A DNA stretch of 64,000 nucleotides from JAOACQ01 sp049968515 (GCA_049968515.1 JBMFQR010000003.1:1-64000); one strand, 5' to 3'; numbered from the stretch's first letter, positions 42,345 to 51,767 are shown. The notes: generated by a model from the letters alone, not told the origin. Program-made: numbers and translations.

Positions 42345-43310
42345 TTAAACCTTTTTCTCCCAGAAAAATAGAGAACTTACTGAGTGATTTAAGTGTATTC
42401 TTTCAATTGCTTGTCCAAACAATTCATTAACAGATAAAACAACAAGTTTATCACCTATTTTCTTTTTTTTCTCCTCTTCAATTAAAATTGTATCTGTAAC
42501 AAAAATCTTATCTATGACAGAAGCCGCAAGTCTTTCAGGTGCATTGCCTGAAAAAACTGCATGAGAAGAGTACACATAAACCTCATCAGAGCCATGTTCT
42601 TTAATAATTTTTGCAGCCTGACATATTGTACCAGCTGTATCAATCATATCATCTATCACCAATGCCTTTTTACCTTCAACACTTCCTATGAGGTGAACCA
42701 CCTCGGATTCATTCTTTTTTTCTCTCCTCTTATCAAGGATCGCCATACCCACACCGATCTGCTTGGCAAAGTATCTTGACCTTTCCACTCCCCCGGTATC
42801 CGGAGAGACAACTACATACTTGGAGGTGTCAATTCCCTTCAGAGTATTCAAAAAGATTGGTATACCGTAAAGATGATCTACCGGAATATCAAAAAACCCC
42901 TGAATCTGGGCTGTATGGAGATCCATCGAAAGAACCCTGTTAACACCAGATACTGTTAGCAAATTAGCAACCAGCTTTGCTGTAATTGGCACTCTCGGTT
43001 CGGCCTTTCTATCCTGTCTGGCATAACCGAAGTACGGTATTACCGCAGTTATCCTCTCAGCTGATGCCCTTCTTAAAGCATCCACAATTATCAAAAGCTC
43101 CATCAGATGCTTGTAGCCCGGATTACATGTGGATTGAACTACAAAGACATCCTTTCCCCTTACGTTTTCCTGTATTCTTACAAATATCTCTCCATCCTGA
43201 AACTCGGTTATCAATATATCCGTAAGATTTATACCAATATAATCTGCAATTTTCTTTGCAAGAGGGGGATTTGACCTCCCCGAAATAATACACAACTTGC
43301 TTATTGGCAC
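42345..43310 (-). CDS. prs: Ribose-phosphate pyrophosphokinase
   Basis: A 321-residue PRPP synthase. TEFQDGEIFVRIQENVRGKDVFVVQS and DALRRASAERITAVIPYFGYARQDRK are the ATP-binding regions. MDLHTAQIQGFFDIPVDHLYG follows, and the phosphoribosyl-binding loop ALVIDDMIDTAGTI is intact. I chose the GTG at 43310: GGAG precedes it by 6 nt and the protein then starts MPISKLCIISG, close to the family norm. The TTG at 43328 would give an odd extension. It makes PRPP for nucleotide, His and Trp synthesis. Confidence 0.96.
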   Translation of the reverse strand: MPISKLCIISGRSNPPLAKKIADYIGINLTDILITEFQDGEIFVRIQENVRGKDVFVVQSTCNPGYKHLMELLIIVDALRRASAERITAVIPYFGYARQDRKAEPRVPITAKLVANLLTVSGVNRVLSMDLHTAQIQGFFDIPVDHLYGIPIFLNTLKGIDTSKYVVVSPDTGGVERSRYFAKQIGVGMAILDKRREKKNESEVVHLIGSVEGKKALVIDDMIDTAGTICQAAKIIKEHGSDEVYVYSSHAVFSGNAPERLAASVIDKIFVTDTILIEEEKKKKIGDKLVVLSVNELFGQAIERIHLNHSVSSLFFWEKKV

Positions 43311-43338
43311 ATCATACTCCAAAAACAAACTAACGACA

Positions 43339-43410
43339 CTGGGGTGGAAGGATTCGAACCCTCGAATGGCGGGACCAAAACCCGCTGCCTTACCACTTGG
43401 CTACACCCCA
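43339..43410 (-). tRNA. tRNA-Gln (anticodon TTG)
   Basis: Full cloverleaf on the minus strand: acceptor TGGGGTG pairs with CACCCCA, anticodon stem GCGGG/CCCGC around loop TTTTGGT (anticodon at 43378-43376), T loop TTCGAAT, discriminator G as expected for glutamine. CCA is not encoded. It lies between spoVG and prs on the same strand and could be cut from the operon transcript. Confidence 0.95.
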
Positions 43411-43468
43411 ACACACAGTTAACTAAAAAATCAAGCACAATCTATAAAGATAAATATAAAATATAATA

Positions 43469-43720
43469 CTACTCTGATTGATATGCTTCTAAAATAGCAT
43501 TCTGCATTTTCTCTCTAAATTGAGAATTAATAGGATGAGCTATATCCTTTAATTCCCCATTTTTCGTTTTTCGAGATGGCATTGCAATAAAAGGCCCATT
43601 ATTTCCCTGAATTACCTTGATATTGTGAATAACAAAGCAATTGTCAAAAGTCACAGAAGCATAGGCCCTCAACTTATTCTCTCCCTGCACCTTCTTAATT
43701 CTGATGTCGGTAATCTCCAT
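43469..43720 (-). CDS. spoVG: SpoVG family regulator
   Basis: An 83-residue SpoVG: MEITDIRIKKVQGENKLRAYASVTFDNCFVIHNIKVIQGNNGPFIAMPSRKT then DIAHPINSQFREKMQNAILEAY, nearly the whole conserved family sequence. SpoVG is a small DNA/RNA-binding regulator; in Borrelia and staphylococci it binds nucleic acids and controls virulence or cell-envelope genes. AGGAGG precedes the ATG. It lies between ispE and tRNA-Gln/prs, as in Bacillus (ispE...spoVG...prs-ctc-pth). Confidence 0.96.
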   Translation of the reverse strand: MEITDIRIKKVQGENKLRAYASVTFDNCFVIHNIKVIQGNNGPFIAMPSRKTKNGELKDIAHPINSQFREKMQNAILEAYQSE

Positions 43721-43873
43721 AAAGTTTATCCTCCTGAAAATATTTAAAGAACATCTAAAATCTTAAAAGTCTAAACAAATATCGGTAATTATGTGTAAAA
43801 TCTGAAACAAAGGCCCCTCACAAAAAATTTAGCTTTATCGTCCAAAGAAGTTTCACTTTTAGGAGGATAAATT

Positions 43874-44719
43874 TCATCTGTAGTAAGGTTCATCTTTTGA
43901 AACAAAACAATGTGTCATTTGTTTCAGATGCAAAAAATCTTCCTCTCTTTGAGTTTTCTCTCCATAAACTGCAACAAAAGAAGAACCACTACCACTCATA
44001 AAAAAAACATCACAATTCAGTAAACTTCTCAAACTGCTATAAACCAGTTTAAGCTCAGGAAAACCATCGAGCACAAATTTTTCAAACTTATTATACACTA
44101 TTTTCCTTAGAAAATCAACTGTTAAACAGGAAATATTTTCAAGAGAAGGCAAATTGAATGAAGGCCTTTTGTCCTTTACTAAAGAATATGCATAAGAAGT
44201 CTTTACATTAATATGAGGATAGATGATTATAAAATAAATATCTTTTAGTTTAATATTAAGTTTTTCTATTTTTTCTCCCTTTCCGCCAACTCTGCACAGA
44301 CCACCATAGAGAAAAAATGGCACATCGCTTCCTGTTTCCTTGGCAATTTCAAGTATTAAATCCCTTTTAAGGCTATATCTGTCAGCAAAAAATTGCAATA
44401 CTGCTGCCGCATTTGAACTGCCACCGCCGAGCCCAGCACATAGTGGGATATTTTTTTTTACACGGATATGGAAATATTCCTTAAAAGAAACCCTTTTTCT
44501 CAATAGATTGATTGCCCTGTGAATTGTGGAATCTTGAGATAAATCCGGGTACTTATCAAACTCTATCCTATCTTTATCAAGGGTTGAAACCTCAATATCA
44601 ATCTCATCACAAAGAGTAACTTCCTGAAAAAGACTATCTATAAAGTGATAACCATCTTTATCATCCTGTCCCACAATGTCAAGAAAAAGGTTTATCTTTG
44701 CCCTTGAAAATAACTTCAT
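43874..44719 (-). CDS. ispE: 4-diphosphocytidyl-2-C-methyl-D-erythritol kinase
   Basis: A 281-residue GHMP kinase of the MEP isoprenoid pathway. The N-terminus SRAKINLFLDIVGQDDKDGYHFIDSLFQ is the IspE start with the catalytic Lys/His region. The GHMP ATP loop is IPLCAGLGGGSSNAAAVL at about residue 90, with GSDVPFFLYGG carrying the catalytic Asp and MSGSGSSFVAVYG near the C-terminus. It overlaps the upstream hydrolase gene by 41 nt. No other MEP-pathway gene is in the window. Confidence 0.95.
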   Translation of the reverse strand: MKLFSRAKINLFLDIVGQDDKDGYHFIDSLFQEVTLCDEIDIEVSTLDKDRIEFDKYPDLSQDSTIHRAINLLRKRVSFKEYFHIRVKKNIPLCAGLGGGSSNAAAVLQFFADRYSLKRDLILEIAKETGSDVPFFLYGGLCRVGGKGEKIEKLNIKLKDIYFIIIYPHINVKTSYAYSLVKDKRPSFNLPSLENISCLTVDFLRKIVYNKFEKFVLDGFPELKLVYSSLRSLLNCDVFFMSGSGSSFVAVYGEKTQREEDFLHLKQMTHCFVSKDEPYYR

Positions 44720-45626
44720 AATCCAGCCAGTTTACTATATCTTTAAAAACCCTTTCTCTGCCAGTTTCATGCAGACACTCATGCCTGAAATTTTCATAAA
44801 TGTTTACTTTTATTGAACTAATACCCCTTTTAACATATTCCTCTGAAAGCCAGCTTATAGTTTTCAGGTTATCTCCAACTGGGTCACGAGAACCAGCTAT
44901 TATTAAAACCCTTAAATTTTTAGGAATTAAAGAAAGTCTTTTCTTTCTATGGATAGTAATTAATCCCTTAAAAATATTAAAGAAAAAGTTAAGAGAGCAA
45001 ATTCTTCCACAATAAGGATCATCCAAATATTTATCAACCTCAACTTCATCAGAAGAAAGCCAGTCAACCTTTGTTCTGTTTGGTTTAAATCCAGAATTAT
45101 ATGGAGCAAAGGTAAGAAAATTCAATAGTTTGCTCTTGTGCCTTCCTCCGAAAATAATTTTCAGAAGGTAAGAAAGTATAAGACCAGAATAAGCCTTCAA
45201 GCCCATTTTTCCAGTTGTACCAGAAAGAATAACACCATCAATATTGCTTCCATATGTCTCGATATAAGCCTGTGAGAGGAAAGAACCAAAGCTATGCCCG
45301 AAAAGTATTACAGGTAGTCTAAATTCTTTTTTTATAAAGTCAGTAATCTCCCTGAGATCAAGAACCATCCTGTTAAAAGTGTCAGTTTTTTCAGTTATTC
45401 CAACCATCTCAACAGATTCCGAAGTTTTTCCGTGCCCCCTGTGGCTGTGTCCTACCACAAAATATCCATTTTCTAAGAGAAAACTGGCAACTTCATCATA
45501 TCTCTCGATGTATTCCATCATTCCATGAGAAATCTGAACTACTGCTTTTGGATTGAAACTTCCAACCCACTTAACACAATGTAGCTTCTTACCATCAGAG
45601 GCACTAAAATAAAATTCTTCTCTCAT
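44679..45626 (-). CDS. Alpha/beta hydrolase (lysophospholipase/monoacylglycerol lipase type)
   Basis: A 315-residue alpha/beta hydrolase of the serine-lipase (Hydrolase_4) group. The oxyanion strand is AVVQISHGMMEYIERYDEVASFLLENGYFVVGHSHRGHGKT, the nucleophile elbow GHSFGSFLSQAYIE, and the late Asp and His are in AGSRDPVGDN and FRHECLHE. All three catalytic residues are present, so it should be active on monoacylglycerols or lysolipids. No signal peptide. It overlaps the GH94 gene by 4 nt and ispE by 41 nt; its link to either pathway is unknown. Confidence 0.85.
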   Translation of the reverse strand: MREEFYFSASDGKKLHCVKWVGSFNPKAVVQISHGMMEYIERYDEVASFLLENGYFVVGHSHRGHGKTSESVEMVGITEKTDTFNRMVLDLREITDFIKKEFRLPVILFGHSFGSFLSQAYIETYGSNIDGVILSGTTGKMGLKAYSGLILSYLLKIIFGGRHKSKLLNFLTFAPYNSGFKPNRTKVDWLSSDEVEVDKYLDDPYCGRICSLNFFFNIFKGLITIHRKKRLSLIPKNLRVLIIAGSRDPVGDNLKTISWLSEEYVKRGISSIKVNIYENFRHECLHETGRERVFKDIVNWLDYEVIFKGKDKPFS

Positions 45627-48073
45627 AAAAAATCACCATAATTTTTTATTTTTCCCATTAAAACAACAACCTCATTAAAATTCTTCATACTGGCAAAAGG
45701 AATAAAATTACCTTCTAATTTAACGCCATTAAGCTCAATATATTTTACACCCTTTTCAATACCAGCGGGATTCTTAACAGAAATCTTCAACTTTTTGCCC
45801 CTGAATACTCTCTCTATGTAAAACTCTTTCCAGTCAGAGGGAACGCATGGATCAATTCTCAAGCCATCATAATCCGGTTGAATTCCAAGTATTCCCTCAA
45901 CCGCAGCAACCTGCATTGTAGATGCTGTACCGGTTAACCAGTGCACATTTGCCCTGCCATGATGAGGACTATCTTTACCCTCTGTAAACTGGCAGTGAAT
46001 GTACGGCTCTGATTCTCTTATTTCGGCTTTATCATTCATTTCTGCCGGATTATTCTCCCTGTAATACTTATAAGCTCTATTGCCATTACCAAGAATTGTT
46101 TCTGCTCTAATAAGCCAGCCCTGTGTCTGGGAAAAAATTGAGGAGTTCTCCTTCAAACCCGGCAGGAACAATATCATCCTTGCAACCGGAAAACCATATG
46201 TTAGAAATGGTGGATAGCATATCATAGCACCATAATCTGTATTCAAAATCTTCTCAACGTTATCAAGAACTATCTTTCCCTCTTCTTCGGAAGCAAGCCC
46301 ACTTAAAACAGCCCAGCTCTGGGGATTTAACCAAAAGCTCGCCTCTTTATTGTTCCTTGAACCAATAACCTCATCATTGTTGAATCCTCTCACAAACCTG
46401 TCTTTTTCCCACGCATACTTTTTAATGTTATTCTTTAATTTTTCAAGCTCACTGGTAGCCCAAACTACATCTTCCTGTTTTCCAAGCTTCTCTGCAAACT
46501 CCTTAAATATTCTCAAAGCCAGATAGAGTTGCAATGAGGCAAAAACACTCTCTCCCTCTTCACCGAGACGCAAACAATCATTCCAGTCAGCATCAAGACC
46601 AAGCACAAGACCATGTTTACCAAGTTGCTTCAAACTGAAAAGCAAAGCATTTCTTAAATGTTCGTATACACTATCTTCTCCTCTATCAGAATAAGGGATA
46701 ACCTCTTCAAGAAATTTTAAATCTCCAGTTTCCTTAACATATTGCTGAACTGTCGGAAATAGCCAGAGTGCATCATCACAGCGATATTCAGTATAGCCAG
46801 TTTGCTTAACATAGTCCGGATTTTCAAGAGTCTGATTCGTGCCGGGCCTATGGTCAAACAAAACGAGAGGTAAGCCAGCTCCATTCGAGACCTGTCCCGA
46901 AAGCATATATCTCAATCTTTCACCTGCGGACTTACTATCGAGATGCATAATTCCCTGAATGTCCTGAACTGTATCCCTGAAACCAAGACCATTTCTTAAA
47001 CCAATATACATAAGGGATGCTGCTCTCGACCAGAAAAATGTGATAAAACACTGATAGGCATTCCATATATTCACCATCGTATCAAAATTTTCATCCGGGG
47101 TTTTCACCTTTAAATTTTCAAGTTTTGAGTGCCAGTATCTCTTGAGTTCATCAATCTCCTCATAAACCTTTGAGGTATTCCTATATTTATCCATTATCTT
47201 TCTTGCAAAAAACTCATTACCTCTTCCTAATAGATAAACCACTTCTTTTTCTTCACCATCAGCTAACTCAAGCAAAACCTGCATCGAATTACAACTGTTA
47301 CCACCGTAGTTCAATGAATTACTACAGCTTCCCTTTTCTACAGCAACTGGATTTTCATATCCCCTGTATCCACCTATAAAAACCTCTCTATCACCATCAT
47401 AAGATATAACATCTGCCCCAACCACTGCTGTAAACCTATTCTCTCTTTTCCCACCCAGTCCGGGATCAAGCTCTATTTTTTCTCCTATAGACTGTGCATT
47501 CTCATTCAATGTCTGTATCATCAGATTGTCTTTATAATACGTTCTGGAAATAAAAAGTGTATACTGCAAGTTAACAAGATCCTGATTTTCGTTGGATTCA
47601 TTGGTCAACTCAACATAATTAAATAAAGAGAGCTTTCTCTTTCTCCCGGAAATATTCTTTATCTTTATTGCCCATACTTCATAATGCTCATTTAATGGAA
47701 CATAATATTTTGTTTCTGTTTCAATACCTTCATATTTTGAAGAAATTATCGTATATGCTATACCATGCCTGCAAATTGATTCATATTTTTCAAGGTTTTT
47801 CTTTACGGGCATCCAGCTTGAAGACCAGTAATCACCACTCTCCATATCTCTTATATAGATATACCTTCCCGGAAGGCTACCCTTTATCCCATTAAATCTA
47901 TCTCTTATTAGTCGACCATTGGCTCCAGAGCCCACAAAGCTATAACCACCAGCATTATTGGTGATAATTGCACCATACACTACAGAACCGAGATAATTTA
48001 CCCATTGACGCGGCGTATCCGGTCTGGTAATTACATATTCTTTTGCTTCATTATCAAAATAGCCAAACCTCAT
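45623..48073 (-). CDS. GH94 cellobiose/cellodextrin phosphorylase
   Basis: An 816-residue glycoside hydrolase family 94 inverting phosphorylase. MRFGYFDNEAKEYVITRPDTPRQWVNYLG at the N-terminus is the cellobiose-phosphorylase beginning. GLRNGLGFRDTVQDIQGIMH, YTEYRCDDALWL, GLDADWNDCLRLGEEGESVFASLQ (the catalytic Asp region) and VHWLTGTASTMQVAAVEGILGIQPDYDGLRIDP follow. It phosphorolyses cellobiose or a related beta-glucoside to glucose-1-phosphate and a sugar. No signal peptide, so it works in the cytoplasm on imported sugar. I chose the ATG at 48073 behind GGAGG. Confidence 0.9.
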   Translation of the reverse strand: MRFGYFDNEAKEYVITRPDTPRQWVNYLGSVVYGAIITNNAGGYSFVGSGANGRLIRDRFNGIKGSLPGRYIYIRDMESGDYWSSSWMPVKKNLEKYESICRHGIAYTIISSKYEGIETETKYYVPLNEHYEVWAIKIKNISGRKRKLSLFNYVELTNESNENQDLVNLQYTLFISRTYYKDNLMIQTLNENAQSIGEKIELDPGLGGKRENRFTAVVGADVISYDGDREVFIGGYRGYENPVAVEKGSCSNSLNYGGNSCNSMQVLLELADGEEKEVVYLLGRGNEFFARKIMDKYRNTSKVYEEIDELKRYWHSKLENLKVKTPDENFDTMVNIWNAYQCFITFFWSRAASLMYIGLRNGLGFRDTVQDIQGIMHLDSKSAGERLRYMLSGQVSNGAGLPLVLFDHRPGTNQTLENPDYVKQTGYTEYRCDDALWLFPTVQQYVKETGDLKFLEEVIPYSDRGEDSVYEHLRNALLFSLKQLGKHGLVLGLDADWNDCLRLGEEGESVFASLQLYLALRIFKEFAEKLGKQEDVVWATSELEKLKNNIKKYAWEKDRFVRGFNNDEVIGSRNNKEASFWLNPQSWAVLSGLASEEEGKIVLDNVEKILNTDYGAMICYPPFLTYGFPVARMILFLPGLKENSSIFSQTQGWLIRAETILGNGNRAYKYYRENNPAEMNDKAEIRESEPYIHCQFTEGKDSPHHGRANVHWLTGTASTMQVAAVEGILGIQPDYDGLRIDPCVPSDWKEFYIERVFRGKKLKISVKNPAGIEKGVKYIELNGVKLEGNFIPFASMKNFNEVVVLMGKIKNYGDFL

Positions 48074-48133
48074 TTTAACCAATCCTCCACAAGAAAAATT
48101 TTATTTAACAATAAATATTTGTAAGAGAGATAA

Positions 48134-48598
48134 TCAACCAATCGTTTTTTGCATTGCCACCTCATCACATTGCATTATTTTTGAACAATTCAAACAATCC
48201 CTCCAGATCTTTTGCGGAAAGGAACTCTTGTCAACGATGGAATAACCAAGCTTTCTGAAAAACTCAACCTGATAGGTAAGCACAAAAACCCTTTTTATTC
48301 CCTCCTCTGATAAAAGTTTTTCTGCATTCAAAACAAGCTCCTTACCAATCCCTTTGCCCCTGTAATCCTCTCTCACAGCGAGTGATCTTATTTCAGCCAG
48401 TGTCTCCGTAAAAAACGAGACTGCACAGCAACCAACCACTTCATCCTTAATAACTACAACAAGATAATTTCTTATGCCTTCAATTATATTTTCTTTTTTC
48501 CTTGATAACATCAAGCCTTTTCTGGCATATGAATTTATAAGCTCCTCAATATATATCGCATCGGTAAGCTTCGCACTGCGTATAGTAATCCCTTTCAT
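48134..48598 (-). CDS. GNAT acetyltransferase, short ArgA-like N-acetylglutamate synthase
   Basis: A 154-residue GNAT protein: ITIRSAKLTDAIYIEELINSYARKG, acetyl-CoA loop LAVREDYRGKGIGKELV, then FRKLGYSIVDKSSFPQKIWRDC followed by CLNCSKIMQCDEVAM. That last cysteine-containing segment is typical of stand-alone N-acetylglutamate synthases of the arginine pathway that lack the amino-acid-kinase domain. The start codon abuts the thioredoxin stop (zero gap). No other arginine gene is present, so the assignment rests on sequence. Confidence 0.75.
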   Translation of the reverse strand: MKGITIRSAKLTDAIYIEELINSYARKGLMLSRKKENIIEGIRNYLVVVIKDEVVGCCAVSFFTETLAEIRSLAVREDYRGKGIGKELVLNAEKLLSEEGIKRVFVLTYQVEFFRKLGYSIVDKSSFPQKIWRDCLNCSKIMQCDEVAMQKTIG

Positions 48599-48928
48599 TT
48601 ATGCACTCAACATACTATCCAGAACTTCTTTTATCCTCTGTTTGGGAACTGCCCCCACAATTTTCTGATAAGGTGTCCCCTTATTGAAGAAAATCAAAGT
48701 AGGAATATTAGTAATATTATAGGTCGTTGCAATTTCGGGATCATTATCAACATTTATCTTCACAATCTTGGCCTTTCCTGCATATTCATCAGCAAGCTGA
48801 TCAAGAAGTGGTGCAATCATTCTGCAGGGAGGACACCACTCTGCCCAGAAATCAACAACGACTGGTATTGAGGATTTTAAAACCTCACTTTCGAAATTAC
48901 TTGCGCTTGCATAAACCACATTTGACAT
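48599..48928 (-). CDS. trxA: Thioredoxin with a WCPPC active site
   Basis: A 109-residue thioredoxin: VVVDFWAEWCPPCRMIAPLLDQLADEY, then KINVDNDPEIATTYNITNIPTLIFFNKG with the cis-Pro. The redox pair is Cys32 and Cys35. Pro replaces the usual Gly between the cysteines (WCGPC in most thioredoxins), which is expected to make it somewhat more reducing or to change partner choice. I chose ATG 48928 behind GGAGG at a 5-nt gap. It lies between the phosphohexomutase and ArgA-like genes. Confidence 0.92.
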   Translation of the reverse strand: MSNVVYASASNFESEVLKSSIPVVVDFWAEWCPPCRMIAPLLDQLADEYAGKAKIVKINVDNDPEIATTYNITNIPTLIFFNKGTPYQKIVGAVPKQRIKEVLDSMLSA

Positions 48929-48945
48929 ATAAACCTCCATTTAAT

Positions 48946-50301
48946 TTAAAAACATAGCTCTCTTATTTTCAAAAAGACACTCTCAAGCAAAGCCTCATCC
49001 TCAGATTCACCAATAATTCTAATAACTGGCTCCGTATTTGATGGCCTTATGTGTATCCAGCCTTTTTTATTCCCCTTGAAATTAGCCCATAGACCATCAA
49101 TCACAGAAATATCTGAAAAATCTTTACATAAATAATTATAAACCCTTTCACTAATTTCTTTCCAGTTTTTTGAGACAGAAATTTTATCTTTTTTCATAAA
49201 GAACTTTGGCAATGATGAAACCTCTTCAGATATTTTTTTTCCGTTCAGCGCAAGCATTTCTAATATTATTGCAATTCCAGTGAGGCTGTCTCTTGCAAGA
49301 TTTATTTGAGGATAAATCACCCCTCCATTCCCTTCCCCTCCTATTATTGCTTTGTACCTCACAATACCTTCAACCACATTAGCTTCCCCAACCTTTGTTC
49401 TGTAACACTTACAACCATAGCTTTTAGCAATCTCCTCAGACATCATAGAAGTTGAAAGATTTATAACCACATCACCCTTTTGCATTGATAGTATATGTTT
49501 AACACAAAGAGCAAGTGTAAATTCTTCACTGAGAACATTTCCATTTTCATCTACAATCACAAGCCTGTCAGCATCCGGATCCTGTGCAAAGCCGATAGTG
49601 GCTCTGTTTTTTAAAACAATTTTTTTCAAATGAGTTAGATTTTCAGGGGTTGGTTCTGGTTTTCTGCCAAAAAAGCCATTAACCTCTCCATTAACCATAA
49701 CAACATTGCATCCGAGTTTGTTTAGAAGCTCAAATGTGATTTCTCCACCAGCACTGTTTACCGGATCAAGAACAACTTTAAAGCTTTTTGCTCTTATAAC
49801 ATCTGAATCAATATGCTTCAAAATGGAATCAATATGAAACTTACAAATATCGCCATAATTGAATTGTTTTCCTACCTTTTTATACTGCACTGGTTCAAAT
49901 TTAAGATCAATATAAGAAAGCAATTCATTCAATTCACTTTCTGAAAAAAAGTATCCCTTCCCTGAAACAAATTTTAAAGCATTCCATTCTTCAGGATTAT
50001 GAGAAGCTGTAATTATCAAGCCACCATCAAATCTTCCTCTTCTTACTTCAAAGAGAACAGTGGGAGTTGGTATTATCCCACCATCATAAACGTCTATGCC
50101 GTAAGAAGTAATAACATAGTTGGTAAGATTTAATATTAACCCTCCGGTAATTCTGCCATCTCTTCCTACCAGTATTTTTTTTGCCTTTCTCTTTAATAAA
50201 AAATTTGCAAAAGCGTTCAGATATTTAAAAAGAACTTCAAAGGTAAGGCTTTCATTCCATATGCCCCTTACGCCCGAAATACTGATTTTTAATTCACTCA
50301 T
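48946..50301 (-). CDS. Phosphoglucosamine/phosphoglucomutase family protein
   Basis: A 451-residue alpha-D-phosphohexomutase. The phosphoserine loop is LIITASHNPEEWNALKF, the Mg2+ loop is FAQDPDADRLVIVD, the sugar-binding loop is IGGEGNGGVIYP, and the phosphate-binding loop near the C-terminus is HIRPSNTEPVIRIIGE. The N-terminus SISGVRGIWNESLT resembles GlmM. Whether it makes glucosamine-1-phosphate for peptidoglycan or interconverts glucose phosphates for glycogen is open. It overlaps glgA by 4 nt, which favours a role with glucose-1-phosphate. Confidence 0.85.
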   Translation of the reverse strand: MSELKISISGVRGIWNESLTFEVLFKYLNAFANFLLKRKAKKILVGRDGRITGGLILNLTNYVITSYGIDVYDGGIIPTPTVLFEVRRGRFDGGLIITASHNPEEWNALKFVSGKGYFFSESELNELLSYIDLKFEPVQYKKVGKQFNYGDICKFHIDSILKHIDSDVIRAKSFKVVLDPVNSAGGEITFELLNKLGCNVVMVNGEVNGFFGRKPEPTPENLTHLKKIVLKNRATIGFAQDPDADRLVIVDENGNVLSEEFTLALCVKHILSMQKGDVVINLSTSMMSEEIAKSYGCKCYRTKVGEANVVEGIVRYKAIIGGEGNGGVIYPQINLARDSLTGIAIILEMLALNGKKISEEVSSLPKFFMKKDKISVSKNWKEISERVYNYLCKDFSDISVIDGLWANFKGNKKGWIHIRPSNTEPVIRIIGESEDEALLESVFLKIRELCF

Positions 50302-51767
50302 AACTCACCTTTTTTTATCTTTATAGCTTTTGTATATAAACTCTCATACTCTCGGGCACTTTTCTCCCACGAAAAATCTCTGCTCATTGCATTTTTAATC
50401 AACTTTTTCATATGATGCTTTCTGTCAAAGTATGTGCTTACTGCCCATCCGACAGTATAATAGATTGCCTTGGAACTTGCCTCATAAAACTTAAATCCAG
50501 TTCCTTCACCAGTTGATTCATCATAGTTTTCAACTGTATCGTCAAGTCCACCCACAGCTCTCACAATTGGAAGCGTTCCATACCTCATAGAATAAATTTG
50601 ATTTAGTCCACATGGCTCATATAGAGAAGGCATAAGAAAAAAATCACTTCCAGCCTCTATAAGATGTGCAAGCTCTTCATTATAGCCTATATAACTTCCT
50701 ATTCTGCCGGGATATTTTGAAGGAATATAGTAAAAAAAAGACTCAAGACTCTTATTACCTGAACCGAGAACGACAAACTGAACGACCATATTATTCAGAA
50801 TATCATCAAGACATTCCATTAAAAGGTGTAGCCCTTTTTGCTCAACAAATCTGCTCACTATCCCGATTATTGGAATATTATCGTCCTGCTTTAATCCCAT
50901 CCTCTTTTGCAGCTCCCTTTTACAGATTTTCTTTCCGCTCAAATCATCCTTTGAATAATGTGCTGGTAAAAAAGAATCCTTCTCGGGATTCCATACATCA
51001 TAATCCACACCATTAAGAATACCAATATATCTATCACCCTTTGCATTAAGATAGGGTGCAAGTCCAAAACCACCGAAAGGCTCTTTTGTCTCTCTGGCAT
51101 ACTTTGGACTTACAGTTGTAATAAAATCAGAGAAGTATATCCCCGCCTTAAGAAAATTGATTGCTCCATAACATTCAAAAATATCAGGTATAAAATATTC
51201 TCTACCAAAACCAAGATATGGGTAGTTATAAGCCGGATAAATTCCCTGATAGGCAATATTATGTATGGTCAAAATACTTACAGTGCTTGTAAAGACTGGA
51301 TCATTCCAGTGCCAAACTTTCAGGTATCCAGAAGATAGTGCTGTCTGCCAGTCATGAGAATGTAGGATATCAACATAAAACTTCTTTTCTCTACAGATTT
51401 CCATCGCTGCGCGTGAAAGAAAGGCAAATCTTCTCGGATTATCTTCATAATCATTAAAGGCATTGTCATGATATATACCATTCCTTTCAAAATAAAGGTT
51501 AAACTCAACAAAATAAACTGTAACACCTTTGTAGTCAGTTGAATAAACAGAACACCACTCCTCTTTATTGCCCATCCAGACACTCATAATGGAAATATCT
51601 TTTTTTGCACTAAATCTTTCAATATCGATAAAACCATATTTAGGAATTACAACCCTTACATCATGACCCATTCTTCTCAAAAAAACTGGAAGAGAACCGA
51701 CTACATCGGCAAGTCCTCCTGTTTTGGCAAAAGGAGTACATTCTGAGGCTATCATTAAAATATTCAA
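50298..51767 (-). CDS. glgA: Glycogen synthase (GT5)
   Basis: A 489-residue ADP-glucose-type glycogen synthase. The N-terminal motif MIASECTPFAKTGGLADVVGSLP contains the KTGGL substrate-binding segment, LTIHNIAYQGIYP is characteristic, and the C-terminal active-site region is LIEAGSDFFLMPSLYEPCGLNQIYSMRYGTLPIVRAVGGLDDTV. I chose the TTG at 51767 with AGGAGA at a 6-nt gap; the protein then begins MNILMIASECTPF, the usual start. It overlaps the mutase gene by 4 nt. A promoter is at 51851-51879. Confidence 0.95.
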   Translation of the reverse strand: MNILMIASECTPFAKTGGLADVVGSLPVFLRRMGHDVRVVIPKYGFIDIERFSAKKDISIMSVWMGNKEEWCSVYSTDYKGVTVYFVEFNLYFERNGIYHDNAFNDYEDNPRRFAFLSRAAMEICREKKFYVDILHSHDWQTALSSGYLKVWHWNDPVFTSTVSILTIHNIAYQGIYPAYNYPYLGFGREYFIPDIFECYGAINFLKAGIYFSDFITTVSPKYARETKEPFGGFGLAPYLNAKGDRYIGILNGVDYDVWNPEKDSFLPAHYSKDDLSGKKICKRELQKRMGLKQDDNIPIIGIVSRFVEQKGLHLLMECLDDILNNMVVQFVVLGSGNKSLESFFYYIPSKYPGRIGSYIGYNEELAHLIEAGSDFFLMPSLYEPCGLNQIYSMRYGTLPIVRAVGGLDDTVENYDESTGEGTGFKFYEASSKAIYYTVGWAVSTYFDRKHHMKKLIKNAMSRDFSWEKSAREYESLYTKAIKIKKGEL

